From Gammaproteobacteria bacterium (GTDB lineage Bacteria; Pseudomonadota; Gammaproteobacteria; Burkholderiales; Rhodocyclaceae): a stretch of DNA of 64,000 nucleotides. The position numbers and the translations under genes are program-made. Under the pieces are notes generated by a model, which had not been told where the DNA came from, made no database searches, and was given only the letters and a program-made list of their open reading frames with translations. Below are positions 54,758-62,748 of this stretch, piece after piece (positions within the stretch are counted from its first letter, which is position 1; the number at the start of each line of letters is the position of its first letter). The stretch lies in NCBI GenBank assembly GCA_018819515.1, contig JAHJPX010000009.1, positions 1 through 64,000 of the forward strand. The letters are read 5' to 3'.

Positions 54758-56369
54758 CGACCCACTCCTTAATTACCCCTGCGACCAGCTTGGGATCCTG
54801 CTTCGCCAAGTCTCGCGCTTGCGTAAGCTTGGAATCATAGTTCCGGCCGAAGTTCGCGTGGCGGGATTCCGCACCGCCCACCGAGGCCGCCTCCGCTGCC
54901 GCAGTTTGCTCGGCCTCGACGCGATGGGCCGCAGCAGCGAACATCTCGAATAGCGGCTTGAATGCCCGCGTCCAAAGCAGCCAGGCGATTACTGCGAACA
55001 GCAGCCAACGACCAATTTCCTTGGCCGTCGTAATCAACCAGGGATCTTTCCATATCGGAAGATCTGCGACCGCCTCCTGTTCGAGGCGGGCAAACGAGAC
55101 ATTGGCGACATTGACCGTGTCTCCTCTCTCCTTGCTGAAGCCGACCGCCTCTTGGGCGAGCGCCGTTGCCTGTTTCATCTCGGTGTCCGACAACGGTATG
55201 GATTTGTTTTTGGCTGGATCGTATCGGTGATTGACTACTACGGCGACGGCGAGTCGCCGGACTATTCCCGGAGCCTCTTTCGTGTGCCGGACCGTCTTGT
55301 CGACCTCATAGTTTACGGTCGCGTTTTTGCTGACGTTGATCGGCGCCTGCCCACCGGTTGTGCTGGCTCCGGGAACAGACGGATTGGTGATCGGTGCCGT
55401 AGCCGGAACCGGCGGCTGATTGCTCAGGGCGCCCGGAACGCCAATGGCCCCGGAACCTGCACCGCTGCTCGTTTCGGCGGTTTGTTGGCTCCGAATGGCG
55501 GTTCGGGGCGTCGGATTCGGGTTGTAGGTTTCCGCAACTTGTTCCGTCTGGGTGAAATCGACGTCGGCGGTAACTTGTGCTCGAACATTATTTGCGCCAA
55601 CCATCGGGCCCAGAATCGACTCGACGCGCCGGCGATACTCTTGCTCGATTTCCCGGACGTACTTGATTTGGGATGGATCCAGACCGACCATTTTCCCTAC
55701 GTCGGCCTCCTCGGAAATTAAATTTCCGTCCTGATCGATCACATTCACGCTCGAAGGCGTCAATTGTGGAACACTGGAAGACACCAAGTGGACGATTCCG
55801 GCGACTTGAGCGGATTCAAGACGACGTCCCGGGTGTAGCGCGACAAGTACCGACGCGGTTGGTCGCTGCTCATCCCTCAGAAAAGCGGTTTGTTTGGGGA
55901 TTGCAAGGTGGACGCGGGCACCCCTGACGGCGGCCAGTGATTGAATCGATCGCGCCAGTTCCCCCTCAAGCGCCCGCTGGTAGTTAATTTGTTCCGCGAA
56001 CTGGCTGACCCCGAGTTTCTGTGTGTCCATGACCTCGAAGCCGACGAGGCCACCTTGCGGAAGTCCTTGGGAGGCAAGCCTCAGGCGCACTTCATGGACA
56101 CGATCGGCCGGCACCATGATTGCGCTCCCACCACCGGAAATCCGATAGGGAACGTTTTGCTGTTCGAGCGCGGCAACGATCTGCCCCCCGTCCTTTTCGG
56201 ACAGATTGGCAAATACCACTCCGTACGGTGGCTCGGCGGCCCATAACAGGCCAGCGACGAACAGAGCGACCACCAACGCGATTGCAACCAGCGTTCCCAG
56301 CTTTTGGGTCGCGTTCATGCGGTTGAATTCCGCCAAGCTCAAAGGTAGACCTTGTCCCGCCGTGGCCAT
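54741..56369 (-). CDS. fliF: Flagellar MS-ring protein FliF
   Basis: 542 aa. Two membrane helices (about 24-45 and 445-465), ring-building motifs between (PYRISGGGSAIMVPADRVHEVRLRLASQGLPQGG; RGARVHLAIPKQTAFLRDEQRPTASVLV) and a C-terminal FliG-binding tail. The ATG at 56369 gives the usual N terminus; the frame remains open to 56534, across the operator region. First gene of fliFGHIJ, divergent from fleSR. Confidence 0.96.
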   Translation of the reverse strand: MATAGQGLPLSLAEFNRMNATQKLGTLVAIALVVALFVAGLLWAAEPPYGVVFANLSEKDGGQIVAALEQQNVPYRISGGGSAIMVPADRVHEVRLRLASQGLPQGGLVGFEVMDTQKLGVSQFAEQINYQRALEGELARSIQSLAAVRGARVHLAIPKQTAFLRDEQRPTASVLVALHPGRRLESAQVAGIVHLVSSSVPQLTPSSVNVIDQDGNLISEEADVGKMVGLDPSQIKYVREIEQEYRRRVESILGPMVGANNVRAQVTADVDFTQTEQVAETYNPNPTPRTAIRSQQTAETSSGAGSGAIGVPGALSNQPPVPATAPITNPSVPGASTTGGQAPINVSKNATVNYEVDKTVRHTKEAPGIVRRLAVAVVVNHRYDPAKNKSIPLSDTEMKQATALAQEAVGFSKERGDTVNVANVSFARLEQEAVADLPIWKDPWLITTAKEIGRWLLFAVIAWLLWTRAFKPLFEMFAAAAHRVEAEQTAAAEAASVGGAESRHANFGRNYDSKLTQARDLAKQDPKLVAGVIKEWVGGEPR

Positions 56370-56429
56370 CAGATAATAGTGTCCGCGTTGATCAGCCAAT
56401 CTGGCCGCTGCCAGATTGTGGCTGCGACC

Positions 56430-56445
56430 AGCAAATACGGTTCCA
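56430..56445 (-). promoter_or_regulatory. Sigma-54 promoter of fliF
   Basis: On the minus strand TGGAACCGTATTTGCT: GG-N10-GC spacing is exact and the -12 half (TTGCT) is perfect, with two mismatches in the -24 half. Predicted start near 56419, 50 bp before the fliF ATG. Confidence 0.68.
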
Positions 56446-56453
56446 ACAAGTAA

Positions 56454-56468
56454 CGGCAAAATTTGCCG
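56454..56468. promoter_or_regulatory. Candidate FleR operator between fliF and fleS
   Basis: CGGCAA-AAT-TTGCCG, a perfect 6+6 inverted repeat preceded by TAA. Centred about 42 bp upstream of the predicted fliF start and 58 bp before the fleS ATG, so it could serve autoregulation of fleSR as well as fliF. Confidence 0.55.
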
Positions 56469-56518
56469 GCATTTCGAAAGTTGTTGGAACCTCTTGATTC
56501 TGCCATGATGGTCAGGCA

Positions 56519-57616
56519 ATGGATACCGTGCCACCCACAGCGAACGGGATTGATACTGCCCGGTTGGCGGAAGCCTTCCAGATATTCAATCAGGCCTCGG
56601 AGGAGCTTGCTTCCGCCTATTTTCGGCTGGAGGGTCAGGTAGCCGCTTTGACGGAGCGTATGGCGCTACTTCAAGATGCCTTGCCGGCAGGGGTTGTCGT
56701 ACTGAATTCTTCCGGGGTGGCTGTCGAGGCCAATGCCGCGGCTGGGCGACTGCTGGGGACAAATCCAGTGGGAATTCAGTGGAATGAACTCGAACACCGG
56801 CTTCTCGCCACCGAAACGCCCGGCGAGAGCCAACTAGAGGATCGTCGTTTGGCGGTCACGGTTACACCGCTCGATTCCGCAGGTGGTCGGATCGTGCTCC
56901 TGCACGATGTGACCGAAACCCATCGGCTTCGCGCGCAGGCGGAGCGCAACGAAAGGCTGGCGGCAATGGGCGAGATGGCGGCGCAACTGGCGCACCAACT
57001 GCGTACTCCCCTGGCCGCAGCGCTGCTATATGCGGGGAACCTCGAGAACCCGGATCTTCCGGCGGCTACGCGGGTTCCGATTGCGCAGAAGACCGTCGGT
57101 CGTCTGAAGCACCTCGAACGATTGATCCAGGACACGTTGCTCTTCGCTCGTGGCGAAGTTCTTGGCAGGGAGACATTCGCCGTGGCTGACCTTCTGGCCG
57201 AAATTGGCCACACCTTCGAGCCTCTGGCCCACAGCCGCGATGTCGAGTTCCGCGTCGAGTCCGACTCTCGCGAGGTCCCTCTGACAGGCAACCGCAAAGC
57301 GCTTACGGGCGCCTTGACCAATTTGATAGAAAACGCTTTCCAGGCGGTGGAGGCTGGTGGTCGAGTAACCTTACGGTCTCACCGTTCCCGCGATCAGTTG
57401 GTCCTTTCGGTTTCCGACGATGGAAGAGGCATGCCTGCCAATGTTGTGGAACGCCTTTTCGAGCCTTTCTTTACGACGCGAAGCGATGGAACCGGCTTGG
57501 GGCTGGCCATTGCGCGAGGCGTGGCCCGAGCCCACGGAGGTTCCATCGATGTCCGCTCCGATCCGGCGTCGGGCACCGAATTCGCGATATCGCTTCCCTT
57601 GGTCAATTTGCCATGA
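56519..57616 (+). CDS. fleS: Flagellar sensor histidine kinase FleS (FlrB type)
   Basis: 365 aa, soluble (no membrane helix). Short coiled coil, PAS domain about 45-130, dimerisation/phosphotransfer helix with H159 (AAQLAHQLRTPLAAAL) and ATPase domain (NLIENAFQAVEAGG; DDGRGM; RSDGTGLGLAIARGVARAHGG). Phosphorylates FleR to activate sigma-54-dependent class III flagellar genes. ATGA overlap with fleR. Confidence 0.94.
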   Translation: MDTVPPTANGIDTARLAEAFQIFNQASEELASAYFRLEGQVAALTERMALLQDALPAGVVVLNSSGVAVEANAAAGRLLGTNPVGIQWNELEHRLLATETPGESQLEDRRLAVTVTPLDSAGGRIVLLHDVTETHRLRAQAERNERLAAMGEMAAQLAHQLRTPLAAALLYAGNLENPDLPAATRVPIAQKTVGRLKHLERLIQDTLLFARGEVLGRETFAVADLLAEIGHTFEPLAHSRDVEFRVESDSREVPLTGNRKALTGALTNLIENAFQAVEAGGRVTLRSHRSRDQLVLSVSDDGRGMPANVVERLFEPFFTTRSDGTGLGLAIARGVARAHGGSIDVRSDPASGTEFAISLPLVNLP

Positions 57617-58965
57617 GTGAACACCTCAGTATTCTGGTCGTCGAGGACGACGATTCCCTGCGCGATGCGCTTTTATTGACGCTGGAGGCGGCTGGGCATC
57701 GTGTCCAGGGTGCGTCCGGCGGGCAAGAAGCTCTCGATTTGATTGATCGGGAGGGATTCAATATGGTGGTTTCTGACCTGCGCATGGCGCCGATGGATGG
57801 TTTGCAACTACTGGGTGAAATTCATGGACGCCATCCCGGGTTGCCGGTGATGCTGATGACCGCCTTCGGGGAAGTCGACAAGGCGGTGGCGGCGATGCGC
57901 GGTGGCGCCTGCGACTTTATGCTCAAGCCATTCGAGCCGAAGGCCCTACTCGACCAGATCGCCCGCTATGCAATTCCTCCGCACGCCGAGGGCGTAATCG
58001 CCGAGGATCCGCGTTCCCGCGACGTGCTGCTTCTGGCATCGAGAGTCGCGCGGACGGACGCGACAGTTCTGCTGACAGGTGAATCGGGTACCGGCAAGGA
58101 AGTGTTCGCGCGTTACATCCATGATCAGTCCTCGCGTGTGCACGGGCCTTTCGTTGCCATCAACTGCGCTGCGATTCCCGACACATTGCTCGAAGCGACC
58201 TTGTTCGGCCATGAGCGCGGGGCGTATACGGGGGCGCAAACGGCGCAGGCCGGCAAGTTCGAGCAGGCCAACGGCGGCACCCTACTGCTGGATGAAATTT
58301 CGGAAATGCCGCTGGGTCTTCAGGCAAAACTGCTGCGGGTTCTTCAGGAGCGGGAGGTCGAGCGCGTCGGCGGCAAGCGGCCCGTGGCGCTGGATATCCG
58401 CGTGCTGGCGACATCCAACCGCGACATGGCGGCCGAGGTGAAGGCGGGCCGGTTCCGCGAGGACCTCTACTATCGTCTGAATGTCTTTCCGTTGATGATT
58501 CCGGCGTTGCGCGAGCGACCCGGAGATATTCTGCCTCTCGCGAAGCACTTTCTGGCGCTTCAAGGCAGCAGTGTCGGGCGCGTGATTCGGCTTGACGGCG
58601 CGGCAGAGGCAAAACTTGCCGCTTACGACTGGCCCGGCAACGTCCGCGAACTGGAAAACGTCGTTCAGCGAGCGGTGATCATGGCTCCAGGGGACTCGAT
58701 TACGCCGGAATCGCTTTCTCTTTCGGCTTGGTCATCGCCACAGCTTGCCGCGACTCGGCCCGTGGAGTCGGAGCTGAATGCCGTGTCTGCATCGGACGCC
58801 GCCCCGGCCAACATGAAGGATCTGGAGCGCCAGCACATCCTCGATACGCTGGCGAAGGTAGGCGGATCGCGCAAAAAAGCGGTGGAATTGCTGGGAATTT
58901 CCGAGAGGACTTTGCGCTACAAGCTGGCCCAGTATCGGCAGGATGGCGATGTCGGTGCTGAATGA
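57613..58965 (+). CDS. fleR: Sigma-54 activator FleR (FlrC type)
   Basis: 450 aa. Receiver domain with D55 (VVSDLRMAPMDG), AAA+ domain with Walker A GESGTGKE and the sigma-54 contact loop GAYTGA near 203-208 (Y for F, a common variant), and a C-terminal Fis-type helix-turn-helix (GSRKKAVELLGISERTLRYKL). Cognate partner of FleS. The sigma-54 promoters at flgB, flgK, fliK, fliF and fliE are its expected targets. Upstream of fliE. Confidence 0.95.
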   Translation: MSEHLSILVVEDDDSLRDALLLTLEAAGHRVQGASGGQEALDLIDREGFNMVVSDLRMAPMDGLQLLGEIHGRHPGLPVMLMTAFGEVDKAVAAMRGGACDFMLKPFEPKALLDQIARYAIPPHAEGVIAEDPRSRDVLLLASRVARTDATVLLTGESGTGKEVFARYIHDQSSRVHGPFVAINCAAIPDTLLEATLFGHERGAYTGAQTAQAGKFEQANGGTLLLDEISEMPLGLQAKLLRVLQEREVERVGGKRPVALDIRVLATSNRDMAAEVKAGRFREDLYYRLNVFPLMIPALRERPGDILPLAKHFLALQGSSVGRVIRLDGAAEAKLAAYDWPGNVRELENVVQRAVIMAPGDSITPESLSLSAWSSPQLAATRPVESELNAVSASDAAPANMKDLERQHILDTLAKVGGSRKKAVELLGISERTLRYKLAQYRQDGDVGAE

Positions 58966-58975
58966 CCTGAGGAAC

Positions 58976-58991
58976 CGGCATGCCGTTTGCT
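58976..58991 (+). promoter_or_regulatory. Sigma-54 promoter of fliE
   Basis: CGGCATGCCGTTTGCT: exact GG-N10-GC spacing and a perfect TTGCT half, two mismatches in the -24 half. Predicted start near 59002, 29 bp before the fliE ATG. No CGGCAA box was found nearby. Confidence 0.65.
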
Positions 58992-59030
58992 AGTAGAATC
59001 TGAGAAACCACAGCATGTGAGCTGGCTACT

Positions 59031-59357
59031 ATGGCAATCGACACACGGAGTCTCGATCAAGCACTGGCGCAATTGCGCGCCACCGCGGCGCTTGTCCAAG
59101 GCAAACCAGCCGAATCGGCGGGCGAATCCGGGGGGGCAGATTTCTCGCTTGCCCTGAAGACGGCTATCGACCAAGTCAATCAGGCCCAGCAGCAGGCTCA
59201 ACGGATTGCGGAAGATTTTGCTGTCGGCAAGAACGATGTCAACCTGCAGGATGTGATGATTGACCTGCAGAAGGCCAACCTTTCCTTCCAGCAAATGGTT
59301 CAAGTGCGAAACAAGCTGGTGACCGCCTACAACGACATCATGAACATGCCGGTCTGA
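59031..59357 (+). CDS. fliE: Flagellar rod-MS-ring junction protein FliE
   Basis: 108 aa. C-terminal signature DVMIDLQKANLSFQQMVQVRNKLVTAYNDIMNMPV. Links the rod to the MS ring and export gate. Here it is separated from fliF and follows fleSR on the opposite strand, with its own sigma-54 promoter. Confidence 0.96.
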   Translation: MAIDTRSLDQALAQLRATAALVQGKPAESAGESGGADFSLALKTAIDQVNQAQQQAQRIAEDFAVGKNDVNLQDVMIDLQKANLSFQQMVQVRNKLVTAYNDIMNMPV

Positions 59358-59373
59358 GAACCGGAAGCGTTCG

Positions 59374-60180
59374 CTACGCCAGTCCCGATTCGCGGGCCTT
59401 GCGTTCTCGTTCCACCTTGAGAATGTAGCGCTGAATGAGCGTCAGCATGGGCCCCGGCAGGTTTACGAATTGACAGCCTGCCCGCGTAACCTGTGCGCCC
59501 GATCGCAGGGCGACATCGAACACATTCCTGACCTCCAGTGTCGTTTGCACGACGCCGACTTCGGGCAGTTCGACCTGGCAGTTCTCGTAAACATCGCCTG
59601 CAGTGAAGCTCAGTCCAACTGGCGGAACCATCATGGCCAGCCCGCCGCCGCTGATGTCGATAACGTTGGCTTCCATGACGACCGTCTCGGAGTTTTCTTC
59701 CCCGGATACGGGTATCTGGCACTTGATCGGATGGACGATCGGAGTCGTCAGCCGAAAGTACTCGCGTCTTTGCAGACGAAGGATGGCATCGGGCAAGGGG
59801 GCGATGAATGCCGATGCTCCCTGGAAGTTGATTTCGCGCAGTCCGCGCAGCACGAATTGAATTCGTATCTTCTCGTGGCTGGTGACGCAGAACAGCTTTT
59901 CGGCGACCAAGGCAAGACGATTCGTTTCCGGATCGGCGCCAAAATCAAGGATTACCTCCTTGTCGTCGACCTGGAGGATGGCCGAGAGGAGGAAGTTTTG
60001 CCCTTCGTTGAAATAGACCGTAATGTGATCCTTGCCGGCAACCAACCCGCGCAGCACGTAGACAATTTCGGCCTTCGATCGCAGCAGATATTGCGAGTGA
60101 TCGGCCGGCTCCAGCAGTGGATGCGCAGTCGGCCCGGTTTTGGCGCGACCGGCATCTTCGTTCTGAACTGGGGAATTCAT
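59374..60180 (-). CDS. ycgR: PilZ-domain flagellar brake protein YcgR
   Basis: 268 aa. N-terminal YcgR domain about 20-125, then a PilZ domain with the c-di-GMP-binding motif R138-R139-x3-R143 and D175-x-S177-x2-G180 (IDISGGG). Bound to c-di-GMP it acts on the motor to slow rotation. With lapD it gives the window two c-di-GMP effectors promoting a sessile state. Confidence 0.93.
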   Translation of the reverse strand: MNSPVQNEDAGRAKTGPTAHPLLEPADHSQYLLRSKAEIVYVLRGLVAGKDHITVYFNEGQNFLLSAILQVDDKEVILDFGADPETNRLALVAEKLFCVTSHEKIRIQFVLRGLREINFQGASAFIAPLPDAILRLQRREYFRLTTPIVHPIKCQIPVSGEENSETVVMEANVIDISGGGLAMMVPPVGLSFTAGDVYENCQVELPEVGVVQTTLEVRNVFDVALRSGAQVTRAGCQFVNLPGPMLTLIQRYILKVERERKARESGLA

Positions 60181-60224
60181 GGCCGGGGAATTTTATCCGG
60201 AATGTCGAGACTTCGGCCACCGTC

Positions 60225-60530
60225 TCAAGCTTCGCTGCCGTTCGACGGCTGGATTCCTTCGATGCGATAGAGCCAGGCAAGAAGCTCCGCCACCGCCAAA
60301 TACAACTGTGGTGGTATGTGGTCGTCAAGATCCACCTGCATCAGCAGGGCGACCATCTCGGGCGATTCGTGAACGTAGATTTCGTGGTCGCGGGCCAATG
60401 CAATGATGGTTTCGGCGGTGAGTCCGCGCCCCTTGGCGACGACCCGTGGTGCGGCATCGCCTGGCGCGTAGGCAAGGGCTACCGCGAGACTGCGCTCGTC
60501 GACCTGACCCGGGGGCTGCCTATTCTTCAT
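60225..60530 (-). CDS. fhlB: FlhB C-terminal-domain homologue (FhlB type)
   Basis: 101 aa, matching only the cytoplasmic export-switch domain of FlhB (AVALAYAPGDAAPRVVAKGRGLTAETIIALARDHEIYVHESPEMVALLMQVDLDDHIPPQLYLAVAELLAWLYRIE). It has no membrane helices and the NPTH cleavage site is absent. Such proteins can partly replace the FlhB C-terminal fragment in substrate switching. Overlaps the end of the FliK-like gene by 11 bp. Confidence 0.9.
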   Translation of the reverse strand: MKNRQPPGQVDERSLAVALAYAPGDAAPRVVAKGRGLTAETIIALARDHEIYVHESPEMVALLMQVDLDDHIPPQLYLAVAELLAWLYRIEGIQPSNGSEA

Positions 60531-61914
60531 GGCGGACTTCCACCGATCGCACTTCCAGTCCCGCCTCGGACAGCGTGTTCGTCAGGCCGGCCGTTTGTTG
60601 CCGCAGATCGTTTGCCGCGTCGGCGCTGGTGGTTGCCAGCCGCACGCGCAGTCGGTTCCCGGAAAGTTGCAATACGGCGTCTACCGTGCCCAGACGTGGC
60701 ATGGTCAAGCGCAACGAGGTGCTCCAGCGTGGTGCCTCGCCCGCTTCGGTCGCGCCGGGATCGCGATCCTCGATGGAATCGCGCTGAATGGCCCAGTCGA
60801 CCGACTGCCCCGGCCAGACTTCACCGTGCCAGGCAAGGCGTTGTGTGGCGACGGCGTCGAGTTGCTGCTGGACGATATTCCGGATCGCGTCGGGGACGTT
60901 GGGCGTCGTGTTGGCTTGCGCGGCGTTTGCCGCGGTGGCCTGCGTCTGTCCCTCGCCGCGTGCCAAGGACGGTTCGCCAGGTCGAACGACGGATTCCGGA
61001 CGAGCTTGAACGACGGGCTCTCCGCGCGCGGCTGCTGCGTTCGACTGCTGTAGTGCGCCCGGTGGTTCGGCGGCGGTTCCCGCGGGTGGACGGTTCGGAG
61101 CGTATAGAGACTCGGCTGCTCCAGCAAAGGGAGAGCTCGAAGCGTATAGCGATCCGGTTGCCCCTGCGAATGGACGGTTCGGAGCGTAAAGAAATTCAGT
61201 TGTTCCTGTTGGGGTACGATTTGGAACATATAGAGACTCGGTTGCTCCCGTCGGAGCTCGGTTTTGTGCGACAAGCGACTCGGCGGTGCTGGCGGGGAGG
61301 CCAAGGGGGGCAGGGCGGGGCGCGGCCGGTAATGTTCCCTGGGGCTCTGCGCGGAGTGAGGCGAGGTTGCGCTCACCAGCAACCCATTGCGCCTGATGCG
61401 CTTCGTAAAAGAGCCCGCTCTGGCTGACTGCCTTTTGCAAGGCGGGGGCGAGTTCAACGCCGGTTCCGGGCGGCTGGGCCACCAGTGGCTGGCCGCGGTT
61501 GAGAGCGGCAGGCGGTGGCGTTTTGCCTTCGGCGGTCAGCAGGCGCCCGATCAACTGTCCGGTGTCGGAGATGCGCGCGTATTGGTATGGCTTGGCGTCT
61601 ACCTGCGATGGTGTCGGCTGGCCCTCGGTCCGCCGGGCGATAACTGTGCGGGGCGTTCGATCGACGACAGTCAGCTCGAGCACATCGCCTGGGTTGGCGC
61701 CTTCGGGGAGTTGGAGCGTCAGTTGCTTCCCTGCAACAAGCGCCTTGTAAGTGGCATCTGGCAGGACTTCCTGTATGCGCGCGGTGAAGGCCTGGCCCGG
61801 CTGGAATTCCGGCAGCCCGGCCGGGATGCCTCGGACAGGGGCGAGCGCCTGAACCTGGCCAGGATCGGTCTGCGTCCGGATGTGGACGCCAGCATCAGGG
61901 GGAATCACGGCCAT
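60520..61914 (-). CDS. Second FliK-like hook-length control protein
   Basis: 464 aa. The C-terminal ~90 residues (LRLTMPRLGTVDAVLQLSGNRLRVRLATTSADAANDLRQQTAGLTNTLSEAGL) match the FliK C-terminal domain pattern. The N terminus has a small beta-rich region (FTARIQEVLPDATYKALVAGKQLTLQLPEGANPGDVLELTVV), and the middle holds five 14-aa repeats. It is not the operon fliK at 49676; coupled with the FhlB-type gene it forms a second 'ruler plus switch' pair. Its function is inferred. Confidence 0.8.
   Translation of the reverse strand: MAVIPPDAGVHIRTQTDPGQVQALAPVRGIPAGLPEFQPGQAFTARIQEVLPDATYKALVAGKQLTLQLPEGANPGDVLELTVVDRTPRTVIARRTEGQPTPSQVDAKPYQYARISDTGQLIGRLLTAEGKTPPPAALNRGQPLVAQPPGTGVELAPALQKAVSQSGLFYEAHQAQWVAGERNLASLRAEPQGTLPAAPRPAPLGLPASTAESLVAQNRAPTGATESLYVPNRTPTGTTEFLYAPNRPFAGATGSLYASSSPFAGAAESLYAPNRPPAGTAAEPPGALQQSNAAAARGEPVVQARPESVVRPGEPSLARGEGQTQATAANAAQANTTPNVPDAIRNIVQQQLDAVATQRLAWHGEVWPGQSVDWAIQRDSIEDRDPGATEAGEAPRWSTSLRLTMPRLGTVDAVLQLSGNRLRVRLATTSADAANDLRQQTAGLTNTLSEAGLEVRSVEVRHEE
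61054..61263 (-). repeat. 14-residue repeats in the FliK-like protein
   Basis: Five consecutive 42-bp units (protein residues 218-287) with the pattern NRxPxGATESLYAP, preceded by a half unit. The DNA repeats are also similar (GGAGCGTA, GGTTCGG), consistent with slippage or unequal recombination. Confidence 0.8.
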
Positions 61915-61981
61915 GGCGTGACCAGCCTGTCAGGAACGCGGGGTGTGTGGGATTCGGCAGCCATTGTCGGCCACCAACAAC

Positions 61982-62314
61982 TCAGGAGGAGGCGCCGTAG
62001 GCGCTTTCCACCCGCTTCCGGCTTGCGTTGCCGCCGAGGAATTGGCGAACCTGCTCCATCCACGGTTCCGTGTGGCGACGAATTTCTGCATCATCGTCCA
62101 GGATGCGCTGGATGAGGGCATGCTTGATTTCCGCCTCGCGCCGCGAAAGACGAGCGTTGTCATCGTCTTCCGCGAGGGATCGGCGTAGCGCCACGACTGA
62201 CTTTTCCAGGCGAATCAGGCGTTCCCAATCGTTCGCCCGCGCCGCCTCGACCATGCGGGCCGAGAGCGCGCTCATATCCTGGTATATCTCGATCTGGGAG
62301 GCCATCGCCGGCAT
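61982..62314 (-). CDS. fliT: FliT-like flagellar chaperone, second copy
   Basis: 110 aa from ATG 62314 (another at 62305). Helical FliT pattern: MSALSARMVEAARANDWERLIRLEKSVVALRR ... EIKHALIQRILDDDAEIRRHTEPWMEQVRQFL, closely parallel to the next gene. An in-frame ATG at 62416 overlaps the stop of the upstream fliT (ATGA) with a good GGAGG at 8 bp, which would add a 34-residue Arg-rich extension with no FliT similarity. A REP-like copy lies inside the coding sequence at 62182-62205. Probably a chaperone for FliD or another export substrate. Confidence 0.78.
   Translation of the reverse strand: MPAMASQIEIYQDMSALSARMVEAARANDWERLIRLEKSVVALRRSLAEDDDNARLSRREAEIKHALIQRILDDDAEIRRHTEPWMEQVRQFLGGNASRKRVESAYGASS
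62182..62205 (+). repeat. REP-like element copy 9, inside a fliT-like gene
   Basis: GGCGTAGCGCCACGACTG then ACTTTT, followed by CC as in the intergenic copies. Read on the gene strand it encodes part of EKSVVALRRS. It differs from the fliN-fliO copy by about one base over 22. Confidence 0.7.
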
Positions 62315-62412
62315 GGTAAGGGGCGCCGTGAGATGCCGTTCGCGGAAAGAACGGCGGGATCGTCGGCCAATTCCACACCGGCTCGCAACCGGGCTGCGCC
62401 AGAGATCGTCGG

Positions 62413-62748
62413 TCATCCAGCGTGCCTCCGATATTCCTTGAGAAGACGCAATTCCTGCCTTCCGTCCTGAATCGCCTGCTGCATTTGCGTCATCCACGAC
62501 TTGACCAGAGTCCGGGTCTCCGCCTCGTCCGCGAGGATCTGTTCGATCAATGCGTCCTTGCGGCGGCGGGCGGGCTCATCAAGGCTCGTGGCAGAATCGA
62601 TTGGCGCCATGGCATCGACAAGGATGGCGCGTCGCTTCTGGACTTCGGTCAGGCGTTCCCATTCGCCACGGGCAGCTGCTTCACGTAGCTCCCTGGAAAG
62701 CGTCAAGAGCGTTTCGTAATTCTCGATCGCGCGGGCCGAAGTCGTCAT
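62413..62748 (-). CDS. fliT: Flagellar chaperone FliT
   Basis: 111 aa, helical. FliT family: chaperone of the cap protein FliD and, in some species, a negative regulator of FlhDC. Pattern: NYETLLTLSRELREAAARGEWERLTEVQKRRAILVDAM ... IEQILADEAETRTLVKSWMTQMQQ. Follows fliS directly. A paralogue lies downstream. Confidence 0.88.
   Translation of the reverse strand: MTTSARAIENYETLLTLSRELREAAARGEWERLTEVQKRRAILVDAMAPIDSATSLDEPARRRKDALIEQILADEAETRTLVKSWMTQMQQAIQDGRQELRLLKEYRRHAG

Noticed and set aside
59070..59090. GCGCAATTGCGC palindrome near the fliE start
   Set aside because: Inside the coding sequence and not matching the CGGCAA box; probably chance in GC-rich DNA.
61054..61263. Regular repeats considered as a CRISPR array
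   Set aside because: Units are contiguous 42-bp coding repeats without spacers and in frame with the protein.
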